Source: Xanthomonas sp. NCPPB 1128
GTDB taxonomy: Bacteria; Pseudomonadota; Gammaproteobacteria; Xanthomonadales; Xanthomonadaceae
Direction: 5' to 3'
Length of the DNA stretch: 64,000 nt
Assembly (NCBI RefSeq): GCF_001043115.1
Contig: NZ_LFME01000005.1
Coordinates: 123,710 to 187,709 of the forward strand
Of the stretch, positions 26,459 through 36,228 are shown piece after piece. The notes beneath the pieces were generated by a model that searched no databases, was not told the DNA's origin, and saw only the letters and a program-made list of their open reading frames with translations. Every line of letters starts with the position of its first letter. Within the stretch, counting starts at the first letter, position 1. Made by a program: the position numbers and the translations under genes.

Positions 26459-27781
26459 ATGTCCACCACTGGAATCGGCTCAGGCCTGGACATCCCGACC
26501 TTCGTCGCCAAACTGGTATCGAAGGAACGCCAGCCGCAGGAAGACCGGATCAATCGCGACGGTACCGCCTCCAGTGCGCAGCTGTCGTCCTTGAGCACGA
26601 TCAAGAGCGCGCTGTCCAACCTGCAGACGGCGATGAGCACGGTGTCCGACAGCGCCGACAAGGGCGCCTACAAGGCGACCATCGACGACGGCGCCGGCTA
26701 TACCGCCACCGTCACCTCCAGCGCCAATGCCGGCCGCTACGGCATCGAAGTGGTGAAGCTGGCGCAGTCGCAAAAACTCACCTCGTCGGCCTACGCCAGC
26801 GGCGCCGTCGTCGGTGGCGGCACCCTGACCATCGCCTACGGCAGCACCACGCTCAACGTCAACGTCGATGCCGGCAGCAAGCTCAGCGACGTGGCCGCCT
26901 TCATCAACAAGGCCGCCAACGGTGCCGGCCTGACCGCCAGCGTGGTCACCGCCGACGATGGCGACCACCTGGTGCTCAACGCGGTCGACACCGGCACCAA
27001 GGGCGCGCTGACCATCACCACCTCCGGCGGCGACGGCGGCCTGGCCAATCTCACCTACCCTGCCGGCAGCAGCGGCGGCCTGACCCAGACCATTGCCGCC
27101 GCCGACGCGGTGGTGAAGGTGGACGGCTTCCAGCGCACCTCCAGCAGCAACACCATCGCCGACCTGGTGCCCGGTGTGGCGATCAACCTCACCAAGGCGG
27201 TGGCCGGCACCACATTCAATCTCAACATCACCAACGACAACACCCCGCTGAAGGCCAACCTGACCGCCCTGGTCAGCGCCTACAACTCCGCCAACAGCGT
27301 GCTCAAGTCGTCCAGCGCCTACGACGCCACCAACAAGAAGGCCTCGCCGATGACCGGCGATGCGATGGTGCGCGGCCTGCAGCAGTCGCTGCGCCGGCTC
27401 GTCAGCGACAACGTCAGCGGCCTGATGGCGATGGGCGTGACCATCGACAAGGACGGGGTGATGAGCTTCGACAGCGCCAAGTTCGATACCGCCGCGGCCG
27501 CCGATCCGTCTGCGGCCAAGACCTTGCTCGGCAACAACGGCAGCTTCGGCACCGGCATGAGCACCCTGCTGAAGAGCAATCTGGACAGCACCAGCGGCAC
27601 GCTGACCCAACGCACCGACGCGCTCAACAAGCACATTTCCGATCTGACCGACCAGCTCAGCGATCTCGACAAGCGCATGCAGACCCTGACCGACCAGTAC
27701 ACCGCGCGCTTCACCGCAATGGAGACGTTGGTGACGCAGATGCAGAGCGTGAGCGACGGCCTGACCAAGCAGTTCAGCTGA
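26459..27781 (+). CDS. fliD: Flagellar filament cap FliD (HAP2)
   Basis: A 440-residue cap protein at the filament tip that folds exported flagellin. The N-terminus MSTTGIGSGLDIPTFVAKLVSKERQPQEDRIN is the FliD_N signature. The FliD_C region (LKANLTALVSAYNSANSVLKSS, MTGDAMVRGLQQSLRRLVSDN, MSVDKDGVMSFDSAKF-like stretch) is also clear, ending in a coiled-coil (about 395-435). Expressed separately from the flagellins by its own sigma-54 site, as expected for a gene needed before flagellin. Confidence 0.96.
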   Translation: MSTTGIGSGLDIPTFVAKLVSKERQPQEDRINRDGTASSAQLSSLSTIKSALSNLQTAMSTVSDSADKGAYKATIDDGAGYTATVTSSANAGRYGIEVVKLAQSQKLTSSAYASGAVVGGGTLTIAYGSTTLNVNVDAGSKLSDVAAFINKAANGAGLTASVVTADDGDHLVLNAVDTGTKGALTITTSGGDGGLANLTYPAGSSGGLTQTIAAADAVVKVDGFQRTSSSNTIADLVPGVAINLTKAVAGTTFNLNITNDNTPLKANLTALVSAYNSANSVLKSSSAYDATNKKASPMTGDAMVRGLQQSLRRLVSDNVSGLMAMGVTIDKDGVMSFDSAKFDTAAAADPSAAKTLLGNNGSFGTGMSTLLKSNLDSTSGTLTQRTDALNKHISDLTDQLSDLDKRMQTLTDQYTARFTAMETLVTQMQSVSDGLTKQFS

Positions 27782-27801
27782 CGCGCACGCGGCCGCACGG
27801 C

Positions 27802-27829
27802 TCAAGTCGAGACGCGTTGCGGCCGATAG
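27802..27829 (+). promoter_or_regulatory. Sigma-28-like promoter (TCAAG form) for fliS
   Basis: TCAAGTCG, 12 bases, GCCGATAG. Strong -10; -35 variant and spacing as at cheV and the diguanylate cyclase. It lies 98 bases before fliS and would time the flagellin chaperone with flagellin. Confidence 0.6.
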
Positions 27830-27927
27830 AAGAGTATCGACAGTCATTACGGATTGGCCGCAGCAACCACAGCGTCGCCGCTCACCGGCACGGCGCGGAG
27901 GCCAGCCGATCCACCGAGGAGTTTTCC

Positions 27928-28347
27928 ATGTACGGTTCCAGCCGCCAGTACGCCGAGCAATATCGCAAGATGGGCATTTCCACCAGCGTCACCGATGCCG
28001 ATCCGCACAAGCTGGTCGCCATGCTGTTCGCTGGTGCCTGCCAGCGCATCCGCCAGGCCCAGGCCTGCCTCGCGCAGGGCGACCAGGCGCGCAAGGGCAA
28101 GGCGATCGGCGAGGCCTGCGCCATCGTCGGCCACCTCAACGGCTCGCTCGACCACGAGGCCGGCGGCGAGATCGCCGGCAACCTGTCGGCGCTCTACGAC
28201 TACGTGATGCACCGGCTGACCGAAGCCAACCTGCACAACGACGACGCCGCGCTGACCGAAGCGCTGGAACTGCTCAGCGAGATCGACGCGGCCTGGGCCG
28301 CCATCCCCGCGCAGCAGCGCGAACTGGCCACGGCGAACGCGTCGTGA
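27928..28347 (+). CDS. fliS: Flagellin export chaperone FliS
   Basis: A 139-residue helical chaperone that keeps FliC unpolymerised before export. Motifs: QYRKMGISTSVTDADPHKLVAMLFAGACQRI and the C-terminal LSALYDYVMHRLTEANLHNDDAALTEALELLSEIDAAWAAI, both typical of FliS. ATG 27928 is preceded by GAGGAG. Stops in a four-base overlap with the FliT-like gene. Its position after fliD is standard. Confidence 0.95.
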   Translation: MYGSSRQYAEQYRKMGISTSVTDADPHKLVAMLFAGACQRIRQAQACLAQGDQARKGKAIGEACAIVGHLNGSLDHEAGGEIAGNLSALYDYVMHRLTEANLHNDDAALTEALELLSEIDAAWAAIPAQQRELATANAS

Positions 28348-28643
28348 GCATCCAGCTCGCCGACCTGCATGACGACCTGCACGAGTTGCGCGAGGTCCTG
28401 CGTGGCGACGACTACGCACTGGCGCAAGCCATGATCGCCGACCACGAGCGGCGCCTGCAGGCGTATCTGCAGCAGGACGGCGCCGACCGCTCGCGCGAAG
28501 CGCTCAAGCCGCTGCTCGCCCTGCAGCAGGCGGTGACCGCGCAGATGCGCATGGAGCGCGACCATGCCGCGGCCTGGCTGCGCAGCAGTCGCCAGTCCAG
28601 CCATGCAGCGCGGCTCTATTCGCAGGCCGGACTGCTGGGATGA
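28344..28643 (+). CDS. FliT-like small flagellar protein
   Basis: A 99-residue, helical, charged protein starting at GTG in the stop of fliS (GTGA overlap) and ending in an overlap with the PilZ-like gene. By position (fliD-fliS-fliT) and by size it is a likely FliT-type chaperone for FliD, but the sequence (LADLHDDLHELREVLRGDDYALAQAMIADHERRLQAYL) gives no diagnostic motif I can name. Overlaps on both sides show it belongs to the fliS operon. Hypothetical protein is the cautious alternative. Confidence 0.7.
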   Translation: MSIQLADLHDDLHELREVLRGDDYALAQAMIADHERRLQAYLQQDGADRSREALKPLLALQQAVTAQMRMERDHAAAWLRSSRQSSHAARLYSQAGLLG

Positions 28644-29218
28644 ACACCGGCTCGGACGGCGCCGGGCAGCATCCGGCCGACGCCGAACTGTTCCATGACA
28701 CCCTCAGTTGCGAACTGGCGTTGCCGGCGGATTTCCGCCTGGGCAACGGCGCCGGCCGGCTCGCTGCCGGCGAGGCGCTGTTGCGCAGCCTGGCGCAGAT
28801 CGAGGATCTGCGCGGCGAGGACGGCAGCGACGACCGCAACGAAGCCACCGCGCAGACCCAGCGGATGGAGGCCAAGCTCGACCTGATGCTGGTGCTGCTG
28901 GGCCGGCTGGCCCGCCAGCACGAGGATGCCCTGCCGTTGCGACCGCTGTGCTGGTCGCGCCGGGGAGTGCGGCTGGACCTGGGCGCGCGCTCCGGCGCCA
29001 GCGCCGGCGCCGCCGGCCTGCTGCGCCTGCAGCCCTCGGACTGGCTGCCGGACCACCTGGAACTGCCGGTACGGGTACTGGCCGAGGCCACCACCGCCGG
29101 CGTCGTGCAACTTTGGCTACGGTTCGAGACACAGCCGCCAGGCCTGGAAGAGGCCCTGGAACGGCACCTGTTCCGGCTGCACCGCCGGCAGATCGCCGAC
29201 AGCCGGCGCGCACGCTGA
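28640..29218 (+). CDS. PilZ-like domain protein
   Basis: A 192-residue protein at the end of the fliS operon. A helical N-terminal part (about 1-95) is followed by a beta-rich segment: PLCWSRRGVRLDLGARS (about 97-115), then VRVLAEATTAGVVQLWLRF and a C-terminal basic helix ERHLFRLHRRQIADSRR. The WSRRGVRLDLG strand aligns with the PilZ motif D/NxSxxG, but with Cys at the first position, and the RxxxR motif is not in its usual place. If it is a PilZ protein it may therefore not bind c-di-GMP. Such atypical PilZ proteins are known in Xanthomonas flagellar loci. Role unknown. Confidence 0.62.
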   Translation: MNTGSDGAGQHPADAELFHDTLSCELALPADFRLGNGAGRLAAGEALLRSLAQIEDLRGEDGSDDRNEATAQTQRMEAKLDLMLVLLGRLARQHEDALPLRPLCWSRRGVRLDLGARSGASAGAAGLLRLQPSDWLPDHLELPVRVLAEATTAGVVQLWLRFETQPPGLEEALERHLFRLHRRQIADSRRAR

Positions 29219-29307
29219 GCCGGCTCCCGCCGCCCCGGCCACCGCGACGAGGTTGGCGGCGGCGAGCGGCTCGGCTAAGGTGCGGATCTGAATAGAAGGA
29301 CCTCACC

Positions 29308-29940
29308 GTGCGAGTCATCATCGTCGACGATCACACCCTGGTACGCGCCGGCCTGAGCCGGCTGCTGCAGACGTTTGCGGACGTCGACGTGGTCGCCGAG
29401 GCCAGCAACGCGCAGCAGGCCGTGGACCTGGCCACCCTGCACCGCCCCGATCTGGTGCTGATGGACCTGTCCCTGCCCGGGCGCAGCGGCCTGGACGCGC
29501 TCACCGACGTGCTGCACAGCTCGCCCAAGACCCGGGTGGTGATGATGTCGATGCACGACGACCCGGTGCACGTGCGCGACGCGCTGGACCGCGGCGCCAC
29601 CGGCTTCGTGGTCAAGGACGCCGCCCCGTTGGAACTGGAACTGGCGCTGCGTGCGGCCAGCGCCAACCAGGTATTCCTGAGCCCGCAGATCTCCTCCAAG
29701 ATGATCGCGCCGATGCTCGGCCGCGAGCGTCCGGTGGGCATCGCCGCCCTGTCGCCGCGGCAGCGCGAGATCCTGCGCCCGATCGGCCGCGGCCAGAGCA
29801 ACAAGGAAATCGCCTCGGACCTGGGCATCAGCGTCAAGACCGTGGAGACCCATCGCGCACGGATGATGGAGTCCCTGGGCTGCCGACGCGCCAATGACCT
29901 GGTCCTGCTGGCCGCGCGCCATCAGGGCGAACTGAGCTGA
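29308..29940 (+). CDS. NarL/LuxR-family response regulator
   Basis: A 210-residue two-domain regulator. Receiver (about 1-120): IIVDDHTLVRAGL, the phospho-Asp in LVLMDLSLPGRSGLDAL, MSMHDD and VVKDAAP. LuxR-type DNA-binding domain (about 145-205): LSPRQREILRPIGRGQSNKEIASDLGISVKTVETHRARMMESLG. Starts at GTG 29308 after GAAGGA. Sits alone between the fliS operon and rpoN2. HisKA_3 kinases are the usual partners of this family, and one is encoded at 2716. Target genes cannot be read from the sequence. Confidence 0.92.
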   Translation: MRVIIVDDHTLVRAGLSRLLQTFADVDVVAEASNAQQAVDLATLHRPDLVLMDLSLPGRSGLDALTDVLHSSPKTRVVMMSMHDDPVHVRDALDRGATGFVVKDAAPLELELALRAASANQVFLSPQISSKMIAPMLGRERPVGIAALSPRQREILRPIGRGQSNKEIASDLGISVKTVETHRARMMESLGCRRANDLVLLAARHQGELS

Positions 29941-29968
29941 ACTGGGGACGACATCCCGACACGGGACA

Positions 29969-29984
29969 TTGGCATGGCGTTTGC
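29969..29984 (+). promoter_or_regulatory. Candidate sigma-54 promoter upstream of rpoN2
   Basis: TTGGCATGGCGTTTGC: one base away from TGGCACG-N4-TTGC, with correct GG to GC spacing. If used, it gives a leader of about 210 bases and would make rpoN2 autoregulated. Confidence 0.62.
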
Positions 29985-30071
29985 CTTAACCGGTCAGCAG
30001 GGGGGCCGCTCCCGGTGATGCCCGCCAGATAAGGCATTGCGCCGTCGACTGTCCGGCGCTCGCCACCCGCA

Positions 30072-30103
30072 TGTCGGAAAATTCCTGACACCCTGTCGGG
30101 AAT
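30072..30103 (+). promoter_or_regulatory. Three half-site operator-like array before rpoN2
   Basis: TGTCGGAAA (30072-30080), ATTCCTGACA (30081-30090, the reverse orientation of TGTCAGGAAT) and TGTCGGGAAT (30094-30103). Sites one and two form an inverted pair, as do sites two and three (12-base arms with one mismatch around CCC). It could be a dimer-binding operator or a leader hairpin. Confidence 0.5.
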
Positions 30104-30207
30104 TTACCCACTCTACTCAGGAACCCCCTGATTCTGTTACCGTCGGGCGACAAGCAGTATGCGTTCCACGGGCGCCAGAGGGTTGGCGCCGAACCGAGGG
30201 AGTCCGC

Positions 30208-31611
30208 ATGAAGCCGACCGTTTCCGCCCAACTGGGCCAGCAACTGCATCTGACCCCGCAACTGCTGCAGTCGATCCGGCTGCTGCAGCTCGACGGCATG
30301 CAACTGGAACTGGAAATCCGCCGCGCGCTCGAGACCAATCCGCTGCTCGAACTGGAAGAGCCCGAGGGCGTGATCGAGCCGCTGGTGAAGCACGAGGATG
30401 CGGCACTGGAAACGGCGGCGTTCGACGAACTGCCCGAATCCTCGATGTGGGACATCCCGGCCGCCGGCTGGAACGACGGCGAAGACGACCGCATGCAGCG
30501 CATCGCCGCCGGCGAGTCCACCGATCCGCACCTGCGCGTGCTGCAGCGGCTGGCCCTGGAGTTGCCGGCACTGGAGTTGGAAGCCGCCGCGTTCTGGCTG
30601 GAACATTGCGACGATGCCGGCTACCTGGACGGCCCGCTGGACACCCTGCAGCAATTGGCCAGCGCACGCCTGGGCCTGCCCGTGGCGCAAGCCGAAGCGG
30701 TGCGCCAGCGCCTGCTGCACGCCGACCCGGCCGGCCTCTGCGGCTGCGACCTGCGCGAGTGTCTGCAGGCGCAGCTGAGCGACCTGCCCGGCCGCGTGCC
30801 CGGCCGCCATCTCGCCGCGCGCATTCTAGAGGGCGACCTCAACCTGCTCGCCAGCCACGACTACGCCCTGCTTGGGCGCCAGCTCGATGCCGAGACCGAC
30901 GACGTGCGCGAGGCGGTGCGGCTGATCCTGTCGCTGCAGCCGCGGCCCGGCGACAGCCTGCAGCCGCAGGACGCCGGCCATGTGCTGCCGGACGTGGTCG
31001 CCTGGCATGCCGACGGCACCTGGCGGGTGGCGCTGAACCCGGCCACCACCCACCGCGTCACCGTCAACCCGATGCACGTGCGCGCCCTGGCCGAGGCCGG
31101 CGACGCCGCGCAGCCGCTGCGCGAAATGCTGCAGGAGGCCCGCTGGCTGACCCGCGGCCTGTCGATGCGCTACGAGACCCTGCTGCGCACCACCCGCGCC
31201 ATCGTCGAGCGCCAGTCGGCGTTCCTGGTCAAGGGCGAGGAAGCGATGGCGCCGTTGACCCTGAAGGAAGTGGCCGAGGCGATCGGCATGCACGAGTCGA
31301 CCATTTCCCGCATCACCACCGGCAAGTACCTGCAGACCCCGCGCGGCACCTTCGAGCTGAAGCACTTCTTCGCGGTGCGCCTGGAAGGCGCCGCGGTGTC
31401 CGGGCAGGCGGTGCGGGCCATGGTCCGGCGCCTGATCGAATCCGAGCCGGCCGGGCGGCCCCTGGCCGACGAGGCCATCGCCGGGCTGCTGTCGCGACAG
31501 GGCGTAAACGTGGCAAGGCGCACAGTTGCCAAGTATCGTGAACAATTGGACATCGCTCCCGCACGCGAACGCCGCCGCGGCAGCAAACCGCTGCTGGCCC
31601 GTGTGGGCTAA
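30208..31611 (+). CDS. rpoN2: RNA polymerase sigma-54 factor (RpoN2)
   Basis: A 467-residue sigma-54. Region I (about 1-50: LGQQLHLTPQLLQSIRLLQLDGMQLELEIRRALETNPLLEL) binds the activator and core; the core-binding region follows. The DNA-binding part has the helix-turn-helix LTLKEVAEAIGMHESTISRITTGKYLQTPRGTFELKHFF and, near residue 436, an intact RpoN box ARRTVAKYRE. ATG 30208 is chosen because GAGGG precedes it and the protein then begins as sigma-54 does. Its position beside fleQ matches the flagellar RpoN2 of Xanthomonas, as distinct from a housekeeping RpoN1 presumably elsewhere. The ten sigma-54 sites in this window are its likely targets. Confidence 0.95.
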   Translation: MKPTVSAQLGQQLHLTPQLLQSIRLLQLDGMQLELEIRRALETNPLLELEEPEGVIEPLVKHEDAALETAAFDELPESSMWDIPAAGWNDGEDDRMQRIAAGESTDPHLRVLQRLALELPALELEAAAFWLEHCDDAGYLDGPLDTLQQLASARLGLPVAQAEAVRQRLLHADPAGLCGCDLRECLQAQLSDLPGRVPGRHLAARILEGDLNLLASHDYALLGRQLDAETDDVREAVRLILSLQPRPGDSLQPQDAGHVLPDVVAWHADGTWRVALNPATTHRVTVNPMHVRALAEAGDAAQPLREMLQEARWLTRGLSMRYETLLRTTRAIVERQSAFLVKGEEAMAPLTLKEVAEAIGMHESTISRITTGKYLQTPRGTFELKHFFAVRLEGAAVSGQAVRAMVRRLIESEPAGRPLADEAIAGLLSRQGVNVARRTVAKYREQLDIAPARERRRGSKPLLARVG

Positions 31612-31626
31612 GGAAAAACGACGCAT

Positions 31627-32006
31627 ATGAACAAACTGTCCGTGCTTCTGGTCGACGACCACGAAGGTTTCATCAACGCCGCCATGCGCCACTTCCGCAA
31701 GCTGGAGTGGATGGAAGTGATCGGCAGCGCCGCCAATGGGCTGGAAGCCATCGAGCGCTCCGAGTCGCTGCGGCCGCAGGTGGTGCTGATGGACCTGGCC
31801 ATGCCGGAGATGGGCGGCCTGCAGGCCACGCGCCTGATCAAGACCCAGGACCAGGCGCCGTACATCGTGATCGCCAGCCATTTCGACGATGCCGAGCACC
31901 GCGAGCACGCCATGCGCGCCGGCGCCGACAACTTCGTCAGCAAGCTGTCCTACATCCAGGAAGTGATGCCGATCCTGGAGGGGCTTCGGACCGAAGGGGT
32001 GCCGGC

Positions 32007-32010
<4 letters not shown>
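31627..32010 (+). CDS. Single-domain response regulator (receiver only)
   Basis: A 127-residue receiver domain without output domain. Motifs: VLLVDDHEGF, the phospho-Asp in VVLMDLAMPEMGGLQ, a Ser in VIASHFDD at the Thr/Ser switch position, and Lys in NFVSKLSY. It lies 15 bases after rpoN2 and overlaps fleQ by four bases, so it is translated with both. A stand-alone receiver here may relay phosphate or bind a regulator such as FleQ or the kinase partners; this is inference. It is not CheY-like enough at the C-terminus to call CheY. Confidence 0.88.
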
Positions 32011-33494
<1,484 letters not shown>

Positions 33495-33505
33495 GTCGGC
33501 GCACG

Positions 33506-33531
33506 GCGCCGGGTGCGGCCGCACCCGGCGC
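33506..33531 (+). repeat. Perfect 26-base palindrome after fleQ
   Basis: Each half is GCGCCGGGTGCGG and its reverse complement, with no loop. It begins 12 bases after the fleQ stop codon. A GC-only stem without a T tract; it may terminate the rpoN2-fleQ transcript in a Rho-assisted way, or be a cruciform. The rest of the 290-base gap to 33784 holds the sigma-54 site at 33700 and no gene. Confidence 0.7.
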
Positions 33532-33699
33532 GCCAGCCTCCAGCGCGGCGCAACGCCTTTCCCTGTCATCGATCCCCGCGGCGGCACGACCGGCGCATCG
33601 TGGGCGCTGCCGCGCACCCCGCGATCACCGTTCGCCACGCGGCACGTTGTCCTGCCAGTCGCTGCCTCCCGGGAGGCGTCACGGCAGTAGACAGCCTCT

Positions 33700-33715
33700 T
33701 TGGCATGTGGCTTGC
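33700..33715 (+). promoter_or_regulatory. Sigma-54 promoter of the glycan cassette
   Basis: TTGGCATGTGGCTTGC: GG and GC ten bases apart, TTGC intact, one deviation (T for C) in TGGCAC. It lies 70 bases before the aminotransferase and ties this sugar pathway to the RpoN2/FleQ regulon. Confidence 0.78.
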
Positions 33716-33784
33716 TTCACGTTTCCATAGCACCGGGCGGCGCGTTCCGCACCGGGGACTTCCACCCGTCGCCAGGCAGGTCCC

Positions 33785-34963
33785 ATGTCCATCCCCGTCA
33801 CCAGCCCGCTGCTGCCGCCCCTGGAGGCGTTCGTCCCGTATCTGGAGCAGATCTGGCGCAGCCGCATCCTGACCAACGGCGGCGACATGCACCGCGCGCT
33901 GGAGAAGGCGCTGGCCGAGTACCTGGGGGTGAACCATCTGGCGCTGCTGACCAACGGCACGCTGGCGCTGCTGACCGCGCTGCAGGCGCTGCGCATCACC
34001 GGCGAGGTCATCACCACGCCGTACTCGTTCGTCGCCACCGCGCATTCGCTGCTGTGGCGTGGCATCAAGCCGGTGTTCGTGGACATCGATCCGCAGACCA
34101 TGAATCTGGATCCGCTCAAGATCGAGGCGGCGATCACCCCGCATACCACCGCGATCATGCCGGTGCACTGCTATGGCACGCCCTGCGACACCAGCGCGAT
34201 CGAGCGCATCGCCGACACCTACAACCTCAAGGTCATCTACGACGCCGCACATGCGTTCGGGGTCAAGGACGAGGGCGGCTCGATCCTGCGCCATGGCGAC
34301 CTCAGCGTGCTCAGCTTCCACGCCACCAAGGTGTTCAACACCTTCGAGGGCGGCGCCATCGTCTGCCCGGACGCCAAGACCTACCAGCGCATCAGCCGCC
34401 TGAAGAACTTCGGTTTCGTCGACGAGACCACGGTGGTGGCGACCGGCATCAACGGCAAGATGAGCGAGATCAACGCCGCCTTCGGGCTGCTGCAACTGCA
34501 GCACATCGACGCGGCGCTGGCGCAGCGCGGGGCGATCGACGCGCAGTACCGGCGGCGCCTGGCGCAGGTGCCGGGGATCCGCTGCCTGGCGCCGCGGGCG
34601 CCGGCGCTGTCCAACTATGCCTCGTTCCCGATCCTGGTCGAGGATGCCTTCCCGCTGGCCCGCGACGAACTGCACCGGCTGCTGCGCAGCCACGACATCC
34701 TGGTGCGCCGCTATTTCTATCCGCTGATCAGCGATTTCCCGATGTACCGTGGCCTGCCCTCTTCCGCCCCGGCCGGCCTGCCGGTGGCGCGGCAGATGGC
34801 CGACCGCGTGCTGTGCCTGCCGATCTTCCCCGGACTGGCGGCCGAGCAGGTGGACGCCATCGTCGACCTGATTGCCGCAGCGGGCGGCGTCATGCCCGCG
34901 TCCGATTCCTCCAGCACCCTCGCCCCTCCCTCCTTCGCCCAACCCGTGGAACCCGCAGCATGA
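33785..34963 (+). CDS. DegT/DnrJ/EryC1/StrS sugar aminotransferase (VioA/FdtB-like)
   Basis: A 392-residue PLP enzyme that transfers an amino group to a nucleotide-linked keto sugar, in this setting most likely dTDP-4-keto-6-deoxyglucose. Family motifs: LLTNGTLALLTALQAL (cofactor phosphate binding), TTPYSFVATAHSLLWRG, VIYDAAHAFG (PLP ring Asp), and the Schiff-base Lys182 in FHATKVFNTFEGG. First gene of the glycan cassette after the sigma-54 site. It overlaps the acyl carrier protein gene by four bases. No 4,6-dehydratase or nucleotidylyltransferase is nearby, so the substrate probably comes from the RmlA/RmlB route elsewhere. The amino position (4- rather than 3-) is inference. Confidence 0.88.
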   Translation: MSIPVTSPLLPPLEAFVPYLEQIWRSRILTNGGDMHRALEKALAEYLGVNHLALLTNGTLALLTALQALRITGEVITTPYSFVATAHSLLWRGIKPVFVDIDPQTMNLDPLKIEAAITPHTTAIMPVHCYGTPCDTSAIERIADTYNLKVIYDAAHAFGVKDEGGSILRHGDLSVLSFHATKVFNTFEGGAIVCPDAKTYQRISRLKNFGFVDETTVVATGINGKMSEINAAFGLLQLQHIDAALAQRGAIDAQYRRRLAQVPGIRCLAPRAPALSNYASFPILVEDAFPLARDELHRLLRSHDILVRRYFYPLISDFPMYRGLPSSAPAGLPVARQMADRVLCLPIFPGLAAEQVDAIVDLIAAAGGVMPASDSSSTLAPPSFAQPVEPAA

Positions 34964-35184
34964 GCCAAGAGACGTTTATCGAGAATTTCCTGTCGGCCAC
35001 GGATTTCCAGAATCCGGTCGAGGTGACCATGGACACCGTGCTGCGCGAACTGCCCGAGTGGGATTCGCTGGCCGCGCTGGGCGTGATCGTGATGTTCGAC
35101 ATGGAGTACGGCAAGACCATCACCGGCGAGCACCTCGCCGCCGTGGTCACCCTGGGCGATCTCTACCAGCTGACCGGGGCGTAG
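34960..35184 (+). CDS. Acyl carrier protein
   Basis: A 74-residue carrier protein starting in the ATGA overlap with the aminotransferase. Ser36 in EWDSLAALGVI is the phosphopantetheine attachment site (DSL motif). The rest has the four-helix ACP pattern (METVLRELPEWDS; VTLGDLYQL). It is a specialised ACP, not the fatty-acid one (no fab genes around). It probably holds the short acyl chain made by the adjacent ketoacyl synthase and reductases before transfer to the amino sugar. Confidence 0.9.
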   Translation: MSQETFIENFLSATDFQNPVEVTMDTVLRELPEWDSLAALGVIVMFDMEYGKTITGEHLAAVVTLGDLYQLTGA

Positions 35185-35185
35185 C

Positions 35186-36226
35186 ATGCCGACCTCCACG
35201 CTGCACAACGTGCGCTTCGCCGGCATGGCGACCTGCGTGCCCAAGCGCGTCGTCTCCAACCTCACCGATTGCCGGCCGCAGATCCGCTCCGAGCGCGAGC
35301 GGCTGGTGCGCAACATCGGCATCGAGACCCGGCGCATGGCCGCGGACTGGCAATGCTTCTCCGACCTGGCTTTCGACGCGGCGCAAGTGCTGCTGGAGCG
35401 TCTGCAGTGGCAGCGCGAGGAGGTCGACGCGCTGATCGTGGTCACCCAGTCGCCCGACTATCCGATCCCGGCCACCGCGATCATCCTGCAGGACCGCCTG
35501 GGCCTGTCGCACGCCACCGTGGCCTTCGACGTCAATCTGGGTTGCTCGGCCTACCCGTTCGGCATCAACCTGCTCGGCTCGATGATCGCCGCCGGCGGGG
35601 TCAAGAAAGGCCTGCTGCTGGTCGGCGACCGCAGCGCCAACTTCGACGACCCGATCTTCTCCGATTCCGGCACCGCCACCGCGCTGGAGTTCAGCGCCGA
35701 TGCGGCGCCGATGCATTTCGATCTCAACAGCGACGGCAGCGGCTACCGCGCGATCATCCTGCCGGTCGGCGGCCACCGCGAACCGGTCGGGGTGCAGCAC
35801 CTGATCCCGTACCGCGCCGACGAGAACGACCACTGGCACCGCGGCGTGGACCTGCAACTGGACGGCGTGGCGGTGTTGAGCTTCTCCACCCAGCGGGTAC
35901 CGCCGGCGGTGCAGAAGCTGCTCGACTACAGCGGCGTGTCCAAGGACGAGATCGACTACTTCGTGTTCCACCAGGCCAACCGGATGATCAACGAGACCAT
36001 CCGCAAGAAGCTCGGCCTGCCGCCGGAAAAGGTGCCCTCCACGCTGCGCGATTTCGGAAACACCAGCGGCGCCTCGCTGCCCGTCACCATGACCGCGCGG
36101 ATCAACAAGGAACTGGAACAAGGCCGCAAGCGCGTGCTGCTGTGCGGCTTCGGTATCGGCCTGTCCTGGGGCACCTGCCTGGTCGATATCGACGGCGCGG
36201 TGTTCCCCGACCTGATCGAGTCCTGA
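35186..36226 (+). CDS. 3-oxoacyl-ACP synthase III (FabH-like)
   Basis: A 346-residue KAS III-type enzyme. Catalytic triad visible: Cys120 in VNLGCSAYPFG, His in FVFHQANRMI, Asn in FGNTSGASLP. The N-terminal part has RNIGIETRRMA, as in FabH. It would start or extend an acyl chain on the neighbouring ACP, for example acetyl-CoA plus malonyl-ACP to acetoacetyl-ACP. With a reductase next to it the product could be 3-hydroxybutyryl-ACP; the chain length is inference, based on the 3-hydroxybutyryl group on Pseudomonas syringae flagellin viosamine. Lies two bases after the ACP gene and two before the first reductase gene. Confidence 0.88.
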   Translation: MPTSTLHNVRFAGMATCVPKRVVSNLTDCRPQIRSERERLVRNIGIETRRMAADWQCFSDLAFDAAQVLLERLQWQREEVDALIVVTQSPDYPIPATAIILQDRLGLSHATVAFDVNLGCSAYPFGINLLGSMIAAGGVKKGLLLVGDRSANFDDPIFSDSGTATALEFSADAAPMHFDLNSDGSGYRAIILPVGGHREPVGVQHLIPYRADENDHWHRGVDLQLDGVAVLSFSTQRVPPAVQKLLDYSGVSKDEIDYFVFHQANRMINETIRKKLGLPPEKVPSTLRDFGNTSGASLPVTMTARINKELEQGRKRVLLCGFGIGLSWGTCLVDIDGAVFPDLIES

Positions 36227-36228
36227 CG

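Larger units (their letters stand above)
29941..30207 (+). other. Regulatory region upstream of rpoN2 (267 bases)
   Basis: Contains a sigma-54 site (29969-29984) and three near-identical ten-base half-sites (30072-30103), but no gene. The stretch 30060-30150 is visibly richer in A/T than its surroundings, which fits a promoter/operator zone for rpoN2. Confidence 0.65.
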
